From assembly GCF_965638725.1 (NCBI RefSeq), contig NW_027472020.1, forward strand, positions 1 to 64,000: DNA of 64,000 nt, read 5' to 3'. The position numbers were made by a program, and so were the translations under genes. The notes beneath the pieces are model-generated. The model did not search any database, was not told the origin of the DNA, and was given only the letters and a program-made list of their open reading frames with translations. Positions 1-55,224 of this stretch are shown here, piece by piece (the stretch's first letter is position 1; each line of letters opens with the position of its first letter). This stretch comes from Aptenodytes patagonicus. Lineage: Eukaryota; Chordata; Aves; Sphenisciformes; Spheniscidae.

Positions 1-1857
1 CATAGATTTTGGTCACGTCGCATTGTCAAGCATATTTTGATCTGTCCAAGGCGTGAGCAGTCACAGAGAAAATACACTTTTTATTTTTCCAAGCAAATTT
101 TTAATTTTTTTGCAGCTGAAAGGGGAGATAATACATTTTTGGCAATAGGTAGGACATATTGTCTACCTCAAAAAATAGCAGTTATTAATTTGCAGACATA
201 AGCACCACATTCATGATCGTGGTTCAGACCATCATGAATCTTGTTCCCACAGCACCTGACTCCGCCTCAGTTTCTGTTTCTACTTTCACTAGCAATAAAA
301 AAGATATATTTTTTTTTCTTACACGTGGTAATATAACATTCACGTTCCGTTGTCGTGTCTCAGGTCCTCATGAGACCTTGAGAGACATCTGCTCCGCTTC
401 TGACAGCAAAGTCTCCAGCAGTGACTGCTATCTTTACAGCTTCATGACACCTCATTCCCTTGTTTACACGGGGAGCTGCAAAATTTCTTCCTCCTTTGAC
501 CCAGCGAGGATTTGGTTGGGAACATGGTCATCGCGATGACTATTGTGGCTGTAACTCAAACTAACAAAGAAGTGTAAAAAAACACCAAGATGCAGTTTCA
601 GACCACGGTCCTTCTCTCTTCAGTGCTTCGCACCTGGCCCAAAAAGTGCTATTTTGGCCCATTTTTAAATACACAGACGGGTGAAGGTCTGTCCAGGTAT
701 CAGCAGACCGAGTTGACGCCACGTCTACAATGTGTTGGATCTCCTACAGGTACTTTGAAAATGAATTTTAAACTGAAAATGAATTTTAAACACGTTTGTT
801 GCTTTCCCATGGGAGTGCAATCATGTGGCTGAAATGATTTCAAGACCTAGCTAGCAAACAAAATAAAAATTTCTTGGTGTAAGTTGTTCTAGAATGAAAA
901 CTCCTGATTTTTGAGACCGAGCTCACTGTGGGATAAGCCTTCTTCAGGTTGACTGCTGCCAGACCCATTGGCTGGGATTCTGCCAAGCCTGGTGAGCTTC
1001 CATTTACTCACGTGGCAAATGAATAAACCGAAGTAAAAACAAAGGGAGAAAGGGATCACCTGTAGTTTTCCTCTGTGTCAGCAGGATAATTTAGTAATTC
1101 AGTAATTAAGCACGTGGTAGCTTCTGCTTGCAGGTCAACATGCTCTTTGCACAAGGAGGAGGCCGGTCTCCAACCTCTGCATCAGGACTCTGTGGCACAT
1201 TCTCCGCTTTTAACGTAAAAAATGCAAAAATAACCCTGAAAGCGCCTGCCCTGCCCCCCAGGTGAGCACCGTAAGGGCGGAGGTGCAGGAATAGTTTCTC
1301 TTTTCCTTCCTTTGTTTTTTGGTGGAGTTTCTGAATGAATCTTTTCAATATGAATTGGGTTTTGTAATGTGATTTTTAAATTTTTTAATTTTTTTTTTTT
1401 TCCTTTTTCCCCTTGAATGCCCGGGGTAGGTGTTTCGTCATTTTGGTGTGAAAGAGGCAGATTTTGGGGGTAGGCACCTCGTTCCTAGTGGCTGATTTTT
1501 GTTTGAGGGTGGAGCTTGATCTGGGGAGGTCCCAGGTACCTTTGCTGAGTTGGAAGCAAATTTTCTTACTTTCATGGATTTGCCAGAATTCCCTTGTCTT
1601 CAACTCACTGATTTTCAGGACGTAATTGGCTCTTAATTCCTGCAAATCTAACTGGGACACAAGAAAATACCCTTGATATGATAGCGTTTTTACTAATTTT
1701 TGCAGTCCCTGACTTTTTCATTCCTGCACTCGGATATTGCGTCGCAGCTTGCAGAAAACTTGTGATAAACCCGCCATAGCAGAAACATGAATTCGGGGAA
1801 ATGCCTATTTCTCGTGACAGAGGGCTCTGCAGAATCAGCAAAATGAAGCCGTAAAGC

Positions 1858-1891
<34 letters not shown>

Positions 1892-2900
1892 CCGGCGACA
1901 CTGGAGGCGTGCAGCTGCCGTTGGCGGACTTTGTTAGCAAACGATGCACCCAGCTGATAACAGGACGGAATAAAACGTGGATTTACAGCCGACCGCAACA
2001 GCTGAAAAAGGAAGGCAAAAGGGCTGTAAGGTACGTAGTTTAATTTACCGGGTCCCTGTTTTTCTAGAAATTTTTGCCCGGCTGCTGCCTATTTGCCTGG
2101 TGGTCAAATAGACATTTATAAATCAAACGTCCTTATTTTTAACATCTAAATACTCGGGAATGAAAGAACGGAAAATTGAATGTTATGGGTTTTTGGGATG
2201 GGTGCTTAGGGCAATAAAAAATTCAGTAATAACGGCAACAACAATAATAATGCTGCAGTTTTAACATTTATTATTTATTATTATTAATTATAATTATCAT
2301 TATTATCATTATTATTTCAGTTTTTCCCCCAAATGAATGTTAGTTCGTAGGGCTCCTGGTCAATATTCAGTCAATACGCAAGGGAATTGCAGCGCGGCAG
2401 AGCACCGGTATTGTTTAGTGGTTAAAGTGAATGTTTTTCAGTGTAGTTTTTTGGGGCTGCTTGGGCACGAGAGGTGAAGAGGTGCAACAGGCTTAAGCTG
2501 TTCCTTTTAGGCACACACTTTCCTTCTCTTTTACAAATAACGATCTTACCCGGTTAATATTTTTTTTTTTTTAGGGCAAATTAGTATCCTCCTTTACATA
2601 ACTGGAGTTTTTGTTTGTTTGAAAAAATAAAACTTGCAAAACCAAAATGTGGAGATCCGTTCAGTTTTGGTTCTGGAGTTTCAGTAAAATGGAAAAAAAA
2701 AAAATCATCTACATAATTAGAGTTGGATGAAAATTCTGCTTTGTGTATATTTGAAAGGAGTTTGCAGTTTGAAAGGAAAAGAAATCCCTCAGTGATGACT
2801 AATGACATCATCAATGTTACCTGAGTTATTCTGAATATGAGAATTACTGTACTTGGCCCTTATGGTAACGTATGCATGAGGGGATATGACTTAAGACTGG
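1..2900. other. Upstream intergenic DNA, no gene recognised
   Basis: I found no convincing exon series or RNA gene here. Short open frames exist on both strands, but none resembles a known protein or has supporting splice sites. The stretch holds a run of 28 A residues (1861-1888), AT-rich trinucleotide-like sequence near 2225-2320 and several T-rich tracts. A non-coding first exon and the promoter of the downstream MGAM gene may lie here, because coding exon 1 appears to start with a 3' splice site. I could not locate them. Confidence 0.5.
1861..1888. repeat. Poly(A) run of 28
   Basis: Uninterrupted run of A residues. It could be a retroposed tail, but no retrogene is recognisable beside it on either side. 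Confidence 0.9.
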
Positions 2901-2903
2901 AAT

Positions 2904-3489
2904 AGAATCGCAGAATCATAGAATCATTTAGGTTGGAAAAGACCCTTAAGATCAGCACGTAGAAACGTTAACCCAGCACTGCCAAGTCCAGCACCAAACC
3001 ATGTCCCTCAGCGCCTCATCTACACGTCTTTTCAATACCTCCAGGGATGGGGACTCAACCACGTCCCCGGGCAGCCTGTTCCAATGCTTGACAAGCCTTT
3101 CGGTGAAGAAGTTTTTCCCAATATCCCATGTAAACCTCCCCTGGCACAACTTGAGGCCGTTTCCTCTCATCCTATGGCTTGTTACTTGGGAGAAGAGACC
3201 GACCCCCCCCTCGCTACAACCTCCTTGCAGGTGGTTGTAGAGAGCGACGAGGTCTCCCCTGAGCCTCCTTCTCTCCAGGCTAAACAACCCCAGTTCCCTC
3301 AGCCGCTCCTCAGCAGGCTTGTTCCCCAGACCCTTCCCCAGCTCCGTTGCCCTTCTCTGGACACGCTCCAGCACCTCGACGTCCTTCTTGTAGTGAGGGG
3401 CCCAAAACTGAACACAGTGTTCGAGGTGCGGCCTCACCAGGGCCGAGTACAGGGGCACGATCGCTTCCCTACTCCTGCTGGCCACGCTA
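2904..3489 (-). mobile_element. CR1 LINE fragment, 5'-truncated
   Basis: The CR1 3' end lies at the left, with the typical repeated 'agaatcatagaatca' border followed by 'ttaggttgga'. The minus strand reads into the C-terminal part of the CR1 reverse transcriptase protein (2952-3485), including stretches such as '[16 protein letters not shown]', '[17 protein letters not shown]' and '[19 protein letters not shown]'. This is the usual surviving 3' half-kilobase of a 5'-truncated insertion. Its truncated 5' edge lies about 45 bp before the probable acceptor of MGAM coding exon 1. The same subfamily recurs at 56145-56665. Confidence 0.93.
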
Positions 3490-3552
3490 TAAGTAGTTTT
3501 CCAAAATTGTTAATTTTGGTTTCCTCATACAACAGCGTTCTTCTGAGCATAG

Positions 3553-48125
<44,573 letters not shown>

Positions 48126-48227
48126 AATGCCTGCAAAGAACACTGGCCGTAGAGTTGAACTTTCTCGTCTTCGCAAGTTGTTTTTCCCTCTGCTTCTGCC
48201 TCTTTGACTTCCTAAAATACTTTGCAC

Positions 48228-48233
48228 TATAAA
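48228..48233 (+). terminator. Candidate MGAM poly(A) signal (TATAAA variant)
   Basis: No AATAAA occurs in the first 200 bp after the stop. TATAAA at this place is a known weak variant, and a GT-rich stretch follows at 48280-48293. Position relative to the stop (about 100 nt) is plausible; otherwise the true signal lies elsewhere. Confidence 0.3.
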
Positions 48234-48344
48234 CATGTACAGTCAGTTTGTATTAAGTTATTATGTGCAGAAAGGAGTCGTGGTTTGGTGTTGACCCTGG
48301 CTAACTACACGCTGTCCTCATAAAACGGAATTTGGTTTTGGGCA

Positions 48345-48945
48345 CAAGTATAAACTGGGAGAGGAGTGGCGGGAGAGCAGACCTGCAGAAAGGGATCTGG
48401 GGGTCCTGCTCAACGGGAGGCAGCAGTGTGCCCAGGCAGCCAAGAAAATTGTGTGCAGTTCTGGGTCCCACCATTTAAGAAGGATGTGAAGGTCCTCGAA
48501 TGTGTCCAGAGGAGGGCAACAAAGGTGGAAGGCATGTCCTCTGAGGAGCAGCGGAGGACTCTGGGTTTGTCTTGTTTGGGGAGGAGGCTGAGGGCAACCG
48601 CATTGCGCTCTACAGCTTCCTGAGGAGGGACATGGAGAGGGAGGTGCCCCTGGGATCCAGGGGCAGGACACCTGGGAATGGGTCAAAGCTGCGCCAGGGG
48701 AGGTTCAGACTTGACATGAGGAATCATTTCTTTACCGAGAGGGTGTTCAAACCCTGGAACAGGCTTCCTGGAGAGGTGGTCGATGCCCCAAGCCTGTCAG
48801 TGTTTAAGAGGCATTTGGACAACACCCTTATTAACATGCTTTAACTTTTGGTCAGCCCTGGAGTGGTCAAGCAGTTGGTCTAGAGGATTGTTGTAGCTCA
48901 ATTCCAACTGAAAAATATTCCGTTCCATTCCATTCCATTCCGTTC
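48345..48945 (+). mobile_element. CR1 LINE fragment downstream of MGAM
   Basis: Plus-strand remnant of the CR1 C-terminal coding region ('[20 protein letters not shown]', 'GRFRLDMRNHFFTERVFK'), broken by frameshifts. It ends in an '(attcc)n' tail at 48918-48945. It is a different subfamily from the elements at 2904 and 31500, judged by its tail. Confidence 0.9.
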
Positions 48946-48951
48946 CCCTGC

Positions 48952-49139
48952 CTTGTGCATGTGCTTCTGATCTTGCATGTGGCTGATAGGGCAGGATCAG
49001 GCCCCTGGCTTGTGCACATGGTTGTGGTGTCACGTTTTTCTGTTTAGCTGATTGGTCAAGATCAGGCCCTTTGCTTTTGCAGCTGCTTGTGATGTTACAG
49101 GTGGTTGAGTAGCTGATAGGGCAGGAGCGGGTACCTGCA
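48952..49139. repeat. About 65-bp tandem triplication
   Basis: Three imperfect units begin near 48952, 49010 and 49075. Each starts with 'cttgtgca' or 'cttttgca', passes 'agctgat(a/t)gg(g/t)ca', and closes with 'gatcaggccc' or a variant. It directly follows the CR1 tail. Confidence 0.7.
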
Positions 49140-49149
49140 ATGGTTTGGC

Positions 49150-49205
49150 GAATGGATGGATGGATGGACGGATGTTTTGATGGATGGACGGATGAATTGG
49201 AAGGT
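49150..49205. repeat. (GGAT)n-type simple repeat
   Basis: Runs of 'atggatggatggacgg' with one interruption. Confidence 0.85.
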
Positions 49206-50582
49206 TGGAGTGATTGAGCAAAACTTGCAGCTCTTGTCACTCCAGGTCCAGTCTGCTCCTGAATTTCAAACCCTGGGAAAATGCTAAAGAGAGTGCCTTA
49301 TGCCTCTTTGTCTCCTGGGCGCACCAGGAGTGCCCTGTTGGGTCCCTCCATGGCAAATGGTGACAGAGAGGCGATAAGAAAAATATTCCTGTGCCCTGAA
49401 CATCTTCATCATAAAAGCAGAAGTGTCTTTTCAAGCAAGGCTTTTCTGCCACAACTTGGTATTTTATGAAAATAGCAAACGGGGACGGTGCTGGAAAAGG
49501 CAGAGGCTGAAGGTTTTAGCCATCGTTGGCGCTCCTCTGTAGAGCTCATTGGGAAAACACAGAGTTTGATCTCTATTTGCCCCATGCCCCAGCTTCTAAC
49601 CGTAGAAATACACCATGTTCCCACACACAGTGGGTTGTGTCTCCTTGTACAAAGGGGAATTCAGCCCCATTGAGCATGCCTGATTTACGCCACGTGCATC
49701 CGGGAAGGAGGTGATGTGTGCTTGAGGCTTCCTGCGATGCCCGGCATTTGGGCTGATGCCCACCGCGTGGTGTAAGCCAGCACTGAGAGAGGAAGTCAGA
49801 TTGGATCTTCCTTGTGCGGGCAGTGGGCAGGCTCCAGAGTCTTGGAAATCACCCATTTCCCAGGGCTGATTTGCACCCTCTGGCCCAAGGGCGTGGTGGT
49901 TAGCTTCTGCAATGCTCCTGTGCTGGGGTGGGCTGTCTACTCTTCTTTGGAAGCAGATGCCCGACGAAGGGGGTCTGATCCCCAGGGTGGTTTGCCGTGT
50001 AAACGTGACCCCCTCATCACACCCCTCCTGCCCATGTTTCTCTCCCCAAGACATCAGCCCTCTACAGATGCAAGCCAGAAGGTAGAAGGTATCAACCGTA
50101 CAGACACTAGATGTATTTATTGGACCTGGACAGCCAACACAAGGCAAGCCAGAGGGGCAAGGAATGGATCTGGGCATGTGTCCTCCTCCCCGACCCTTTC
50201 TCCTTCAGTTGGACCACACAGCCCAGAGATTAAAGCCCAAGATGCAGGGGTCCCCCAAAGGAGGCTGAATTTCAGCTGCAAATAAGAACCAGGTATAACG
50301 GGAACATTATGGGATTATCGGTGAGATAGAGCAGAGGCGCACACACAAAAACACAAGCACAGGCTTTGGGAAGGAGCATGGAGCCCAGCTCTGAAAATGA
50401 AAACCCACAGTGACTGCTCCCACACGAAAGGTGCCAGGACTGCAAGCTGTTGCTGGCCCTCACCTTCCCTTGGCAGCTCTTCCACTGCCCCACAAACACT
50501 GGGGCTCTGAGCTTGCCTAGATACCTCACTGTGATGACGTTCTCTCTGAGCTTCGCCAGAATCCAGCTTTCCAGAGTGAACA
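49206..50582. other. Intergenic stretch, no gene recognised
   Basis: Mixed-composition DNA rising in GC to the right. Long open frames exist on both strands, but none resembles a known protein. The beginning of the CCDC81-like gene should lie at its right end, but I could not find a convincing first exon. Confidence 0.5.
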
Positions 50583-50636
50583 GCCATCTGGGCTGCGGTG
50601 GCCAGCTACGTCCAACAACAGTTCCTGCTGTGCCAG
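50583..50636 (+). CDS. CCDC81-like exon A (partial, 5' border unclear)
   Basis: Encodes 'AIWAAVASYVQQQFLLCQ', helix 1 of the first HU domain, ending at donor CAG|GTGGGG in phase 0 with the next exon. TGA at 50577-50579 closes this frame upstream. Either the acceptor is the poor site at 50582-50583, giving an exon that starts at 50584, or a one-base insertion (A at 50582) broke an exon whose upstream part is open in another frame. Confidence 0.6.
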
Positions 50637-52944
50637 GTGGGGCAGCACCCACATCCTCCTTGTCCCCCCCAGAGAAGTGGGCAGTCCCCATGGCCCTGGG
50701 GCATGGCCTGCAGTTACACTTCCCCTCCTCAGTAAGCCCACCCCATAAGTCCCCGCTGGGGGACAAGCAGGGCTCGTGCAAGGGTGGTATCACCTCCGGC
50801 AGGTGGTATTGTACCGCAGGGCTGATCCCGGTTGCTGGAGACCCCTGGATGCCCTTGGGCTGCTTCTGCCCTGACTCCAGCACTGCTTTTTCGGGGCAGG
50901 GGAAAAGGAAGGAGAGGGCTCGGCAGCTCCTCCTTAAAGCTCTCCCCACTGCCCTGGCTCGTGTCTCTGAACAGCAGGAGCGGGCAGGGTCTGGTCCAAA
51001 GCACCGTCCCTGGACAGGGCCGCTCCCAGCTCTTCCCTCCAGCCAGTCCCTCACTCTGCAGCCCTTGCCTTCTCTCCTGCTCCAGGGAGTCCCAATTCCA
51101 ACCCTCGGCTCCTTCGACGCTGTCCCCCAGTGGATCCAGGCTGGGAACGAGGCTGTGATTATCCAGAGGCCCGTCTTTCGCCTGGCCAGGAACCTGGTGG
51201 TTGTCCACAACCTGATGGACGACAAGGACTACCTGCCCGGTAAGACGTCGGATTAAACCCTGGCTGGTTGCAGGGTCGTTTCATCCCTACCCTGGGTCTG
51301 AGATGCTCTGCTAAAGCAACTCCCTCTCTGCAGAGCAGGCCCAAAAATGTTTTTTTTTTCCTGGGCGGGGCGATGCGATGACTGCAGTAAGCAGCCCTTG
51401 GGAAATGCCTGCGGAAAGGCCAGTGGGCGAGCGCCTCCATCCCCTTCCTGTGCTTTTCCAGGCAATAAGGAGCTGGAGCCTCTGAAATACGCCAAGGTGG
51501 CCACGGACGCCTCTGTGTCCCGGCGAAAAGTGGAGGGCTGCATCCTAGGCGTCACGTCCCTCCTCTCTCACTGCCTGGGGAAGGGGGCGAACGTTGCCCT
51601 CGTCCTGAGGAACGTTGGGGTGCTCCTCATCGAAGGCAGGAGAGTGGAAATGAAATTCTACTATGACTTCCTGAAGACCTTGTCCGGGAAGGAGAACCTG
51701 GCAAAAGCTGTTTTCAAGGTGAGCGTTTCGGTTTCGCTGTGGCGCGGGCACTCCCGCGGCAGTGTTGTGGCGATGCTCACGCGTGGCCCAGCCGGGATGC
51801 GGTCATCCCACTTGAGTGAGGCGAGAGCTACGGTCCTAACAACTCCCCCTGCCTCGGGCTCCTCCGATTCAGAGCGCCTCGGCCGTGCAGAGGGCATCCT
51901 GCCATCTTTGCGGTCCTCCCTTGCAGGTCCCCTGGCTGCTGGACATGCTGGTGTCCCGGGTGGCACCCGTGGCCTCGCTGAGTGTTTCCGGCCGCGTCAT
52001 CCTCTTTCCCGAGTGAGTACGTTGGCGGCCGCAGCCGCTGGTTGGTGCAGACGCTCAAGGTAGCACCATGGGGACAACCAGGCAGCGGCTCTTGTTGGCA
52101 TCCCCAGGTTGTAGTCGGTCCGATGGGAAAGACAGAGGAATTTAGGCAACATTTTCTTCCCGTGGCGGCCAGGGCTTCTTTGCCAGGGGACTCCATTTCC
52201 CAGGGCTGTCCTTGGGGATGGGGCACAGCAGACATTGGAAAAACACGGTAGACTTGGGGAAAAGAACGGCCTTTATGGCCCTTCCAAAGTCTGCCCGTCA
52301 GCAGGTGATTGCGGCGAGCGAGTGCTGGTGGTGCTCTGGGTCACGTCGGCGTCTTCTTCTTGTTGCCAGGTTTGAAACGGAGCTTGTGGCCGAGCCGCTG
52401 CCCAGGCCTCTTCTCAAGACCTCGAGGCGAGTCCCCGGCGGGGACAAGCAGATGAGAAGGGAGGGTTTGCCACATCTCGGGCAAGGCACGAAAGGTAAAG
52501 CAGCTCCCGGCTCCTTTCCACGGCACGGGCAACCAAGTTCTGTCGTCGGGTGGGGAAAAGCACCGGCGTTGCGGGTCAAAAGGCTCCGACTTGGGCCAAA
52601 GCTTCATGCCAGCTCGGCCCAGCCTTTTCTCCCGACGACTCGTCGGCTTCACCGAAACGGAGCCCTGGGGTGGGACGTGCCCAAGGGTACGGTGGGAGGA
52701 TGGTGATCCAAGGCCCTCTCCTCCCCCCTCAGAAGTGACCCCACCAAAAGTGTCCCTGTCACCTCCCCGGCATCACCCAGCCCCCTCAGTCCCAACCCGG
52801 GCGCTAATGAGGCGATTGCAAAAGCACGTTGGAAGTGGGGAACCGGGGCAAGCGCCGGTGCTGGGGAGGGTGCCGGGCCTCTGGAGACAGCGGATGGGAG
52901 GGGGAGCAGAACGGCCCTCTCGGATGCTTTGGAAAGAGGCCTGA
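50583..52944 (+). CDS. CCDC81-like protein with tandem HU domains, 5' end missing or damaged
   Basis: Five exons with good splice sites (51086-51239, 51462-51718, 51927-52012, 52370-52494, then 52733-52944 or 53675-53832) follow a fragment at 50583-50636. The peptide holds the two CCDC81 HU signatures: 'AIWAAVASYVQQQFLLCQ' joined in phase to 'GVPIPTLGSF' and 'AVIIQRPVFRLARNLVVVHN', then 'VEGCILGVTSLLSHCL' and 'GVLLIEGRRVEMKFYYDF'. CCDC81 is a centrosome/cilium-associated protein whose N-terminal half consists of HU domains; birds are reported to carry many CCDC81-like copies. The coiled-coil half is absent, so the product would be short. In-frame TGA codons sit at 50577 and 50547, just upstream of the first fragment, and no start codon was found. 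It may be a lineage copy with an unrecognised first exon, or a pseudogene. Confidence 0.75.
51086..51239 (+). CDS. CCDC81-like exon B: second half of HU domain 1
   Basis: 'VPIPTLGSFDAVPQWIQAGN' and 'IIQRPVFRLARNLVVVHNL'. Acceptor CTCCAG after a pyrimidine tract; donor GTAAGA, phase 1. Confidence 0.88.
51462..51718 (+). CDS. CCDC81-like exon C: HU domain 2
   Basis: 86 codons, including 'LEPLKYAKVATDASVSRRKV', 'EGCILGVTSLLSHCLGKG' and 'RRVEMKFYYDFLKTLSGKEN'. Acceptor TTTTCCAG, donor GTGAGC. Confidence 0.9.
51927..52012 (+). CDS. CCDC81-like exon D
   Basis: 'VPWLLDMLVSRVAPVASLSV' and 'GRVILFP', matching the segment after the second HU domain in the family. Donor GTGAGT, phase 2. Confidence 0.82.
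52370..52494 (+). CDS. CCDC81-like exon E
   Basis: 'FETELVAEPLPRPLLKTSRR' and a basic stretch 'DKQMRREGLPHLG'. Acceptor TTGCCAG, donor GTAAAG, phase 1. Confidence 0.7.
52733..52944 (+). CDS. CCDC81-like possible terminal exon F
   Basis: Follows a strong acceptor (CCCCCCTCAG) in the right phase and stays open to TGA at 52942-52944. Proline-rich start, then 'TRALMRRLQKHVGSG' and a Gly/Arg-rich end. I know no clear homologue, so it rests only on splice site and phase. Confidence 0.45.
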
Positions 52945-53039
52945 GCAGCGCTGCCTGTCACCGGGGCCGGCAGTGTCCCGGCGACGCTCTTCTGACGAGG
53001 TCTCTCCTTCCTGTTTCCAGTGGGATTCCCTGGTTTTCC

Positions 53040-53340
53040 CTTTCCAGCTAGTCCAAGCTTGACAAATGATGAGATACCACCGTTCTGGGAAATCAGGGGG
53101 AAGAGGAGGAGGAGAAGCTCTCGGGTCAGGTGAGGCTCAGGGCTGGCGTCTGCACGGGCTCCTTTTGCCCAGAGAGGCGGTCACTGCCCCATCCCGGGAA
53201 ATGTTCAAGGTCAGGTTGGAGGGGGCCTCTGAGCGACCTGATCTAGTCGAAGACGGCCCTGCTCCTCGCAGGGAGGCTTGGACAGATGACCTTCAGAAGC
53301 CCCTTCCAACCCAAAGTCTTCTGTGATTCTGTGATTTCCT
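53040..53340 (+). mobile_element. CR1 LINE 3' fragment, decayed
   Basis: Plus strand. CR1 words 'aggttggagggggcctctga', 'gacctgatctagtcgaagac' and 'ccccttccaacccaaagtct' end at 'tctgtgattctgtgattt'. Left boundary uncertain (53040-53160). Confidence 0.85.
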
Positions 53341-53674
53341 GACCCGGCAAGAGCCCATTGCCCAGCCCCAAACACTCTCTGCCCATCGCCGCTCAACAGT
53401 GGTGACGGCAGCGCCCGGAGGGGCGGGATGGGGCTGCCGGGAGCCCCCTGTTTCACAGGGCTGCTTCCTCTCGGGCCCTTCAGGAGAGCCCCAGCGTGGC
53501 CTCCTGAGCTGTGCACGGGGACAGCCGTGCGGCAGCCGAGGGTCCTGGCTCAGGGGGTTTCCTCAGCCGAGCCGCCGGCGGCTGCACAAAGAGGCGCGTG
53601 GCTCGCGAGGGCGGGATGTGGCGACAAACCCATCGACCTCCTCAGGTTAGACCTCTCCCATTGTGTCCTTCCAG

Positions 53675-53832
53675 GCAGCGGCGGGTCATCCCAGGTGGTT
53701 CCCCTGGAAAAAAGCAGCCTGCGACCGGCCAACCCAAGGGCAAACCCGCGCCCACCGGCCGAGCACCAAGGCAGAGCTGAGCGCAGGCAGCAGAACTTCA
53801 GAGCTATGGAGGAGGAGGAGGAGGAGGACTAG
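53675..53832 (+). CDS. Alternative CCDC81-like terminal exon
   Basis: Acceptor TCCTTCCAG gives the phase required by exon E. The frame reads 'SGGSSQVVPLEKSSLRPANP', a basic 'GRAERRQQNFRAM' and an acidic Glu tail before TAG at 53830-53832. An AATAAA lies about 410 nt downstream. No homologue is recognised. It could be alternative or additional to exon F, or not an exon at all. Confidence 0.3.
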
Positions 53833-55190
53833 TGGAGAAAATCCTCGCTGAAATCGCCACGACGCAGACGGCGAAAGCCAAGCCCTCCCACGCTTGGGAA
53901 GCGGCGACCTTCGTAACACCTGTAATAGCTGTCTTATCGGTAACGAGCTCTGAGGCCAGCCTGCGCGAGGAGCCCGCCTACGAGGTTCTCAGGCAGCCGC
54001 TGCCGAGACCAAGATGGAGAAAACTGTGAACTTCAGTCCTGAGAGATTCTGGCCGGTGCTGGAATAACCTCAGAAGTCTGTATTCTGGACGCGGAGCGCT
54101 GAGGCCCGCACGCTCGAGGCACCCCTCGACAAACACCTCTGTTTTGGTGCAAGCGGCTCGAGGCGATGCCTTGCGCTGAAGACGAGCTCAGCGCTCCCTC
54201 GGCTGGAGAGGCCCCACCTGGAGGGATCGGGGAAAAAGAGATGAATAAAAACACAGAGAAGTTGCAAAAGGGCGTTGACTTTTTTTGAATTGTTTGCAAC
54301 CGGAACGGGGGAGAAGGGTTTTTTACGGTTGGCTCTGAGATCAGCCAAGCAGGGCCATCTGAGGGACCTTCCCTCGTGACCTCTTCCATCCAAAGGACCT
54401 TCTCCATGGCCGCTATGGAAAGGAAGGTGGTTTTGGGGGCAAGAGAGGGCAACCAGGCACTTGGAGCAATGTTGTGAAGAACTGAAGATCCCTGGAGGGG
54501 AAAGGAGAGGATGCAAGTGCAGCTGGGGAGGCATGGAGGGCACGTACGTGCAGGGGCAGCGGAGGCCACCTAAGCTTACGCCCAGGGCCATAAGGGACCG
54601 GGGAAGGAAAGAGAGCAAGGCTGAGCCCAGCTCCGCTGGCCTGGACTTTCTATTTCCACCTGGGGTAGAGCCAGGGCTCTCTACTATCCTATTTATCTCC
54701 CAGATGACCCAATTTATATCCAGTTTCTACCTCTACTTATGAAATCCTCCAGGTAGGTGCCCTGTTTGGCCATCCCGTGGGCCACCCACGCTGACAGAAG
54801 GTCCACCTCCAGTCCCAGCACGGTGGCACTCGCGTCCCCTGCTGTTTCCTGGCATTTTCCTCCTTGCCCAAATCCATCCTATGCAACCCAGGAACCAAAC
54901 CGTCCTTACGGGAAGCTTCTGCTTAGGACCCCCTCCAGCATCGGGGGGGAAGGGGCCACCCTGATGCCGCCCTAAAGATGCAGTCCCTGACCTTGAGCAA
55001 AGGTTGTTCCTGAGGACACTGGCGCGAGCGAGTGATGAGGGTCTGCAAAGCTGAATTTCACTTTGCAGGGGCAGATCTTTCTGCACCGGTTTGCAAGAGG
55101 GTGCCAGGCTGGGAATTGGAAGACCTTGTTGAAGGGCCAAAATGGAGAGACCTACCCAGAACCAGGAGCTCAGTGTGGGGGTGAGATGTG
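53833..55190. other. Stretch without recognised genes
   Basis: Moderately GC-rich. Apart from the AATAAA at 54244 I see no exon series, RNA gene or named repeat. Long overlapping open frames on both strands reflect composition. Confidence 0.5.
54244..54249 (+). terminator. Candidate poly(A) signal AATAAA
   Basis: Canonical hexamer on the plus strand, followed by a T-rich stretch at about 54278-54290. It is the first clear one downstream of the CCDC81-like exons. Confidence 0.35.
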
Positions 55191-55224
55191 TCTCTAGGGT
55201 GTATATACATATATACACCCTACA

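Noticed and set aside
213-832. Short open frames near the left edge as a possible gene end
   Set aside because: No recognisable protein, no supporting splice sites, no codon bias.
50272-51225. 317-codon minus-strand open frame, and the 268-codon plus-strand frame at 50450-51256
   Set aside because: The minus frame runs through CCDC81-like exons on the other strand and resembles nothing I know. The plus frame only borrows exon B at its end.
53833-54618. Overlapping open frames of 60-180 codons on both strands
   Set aside because: GC-rich composition makes stops rare; no homology or splice structure supports any of them.
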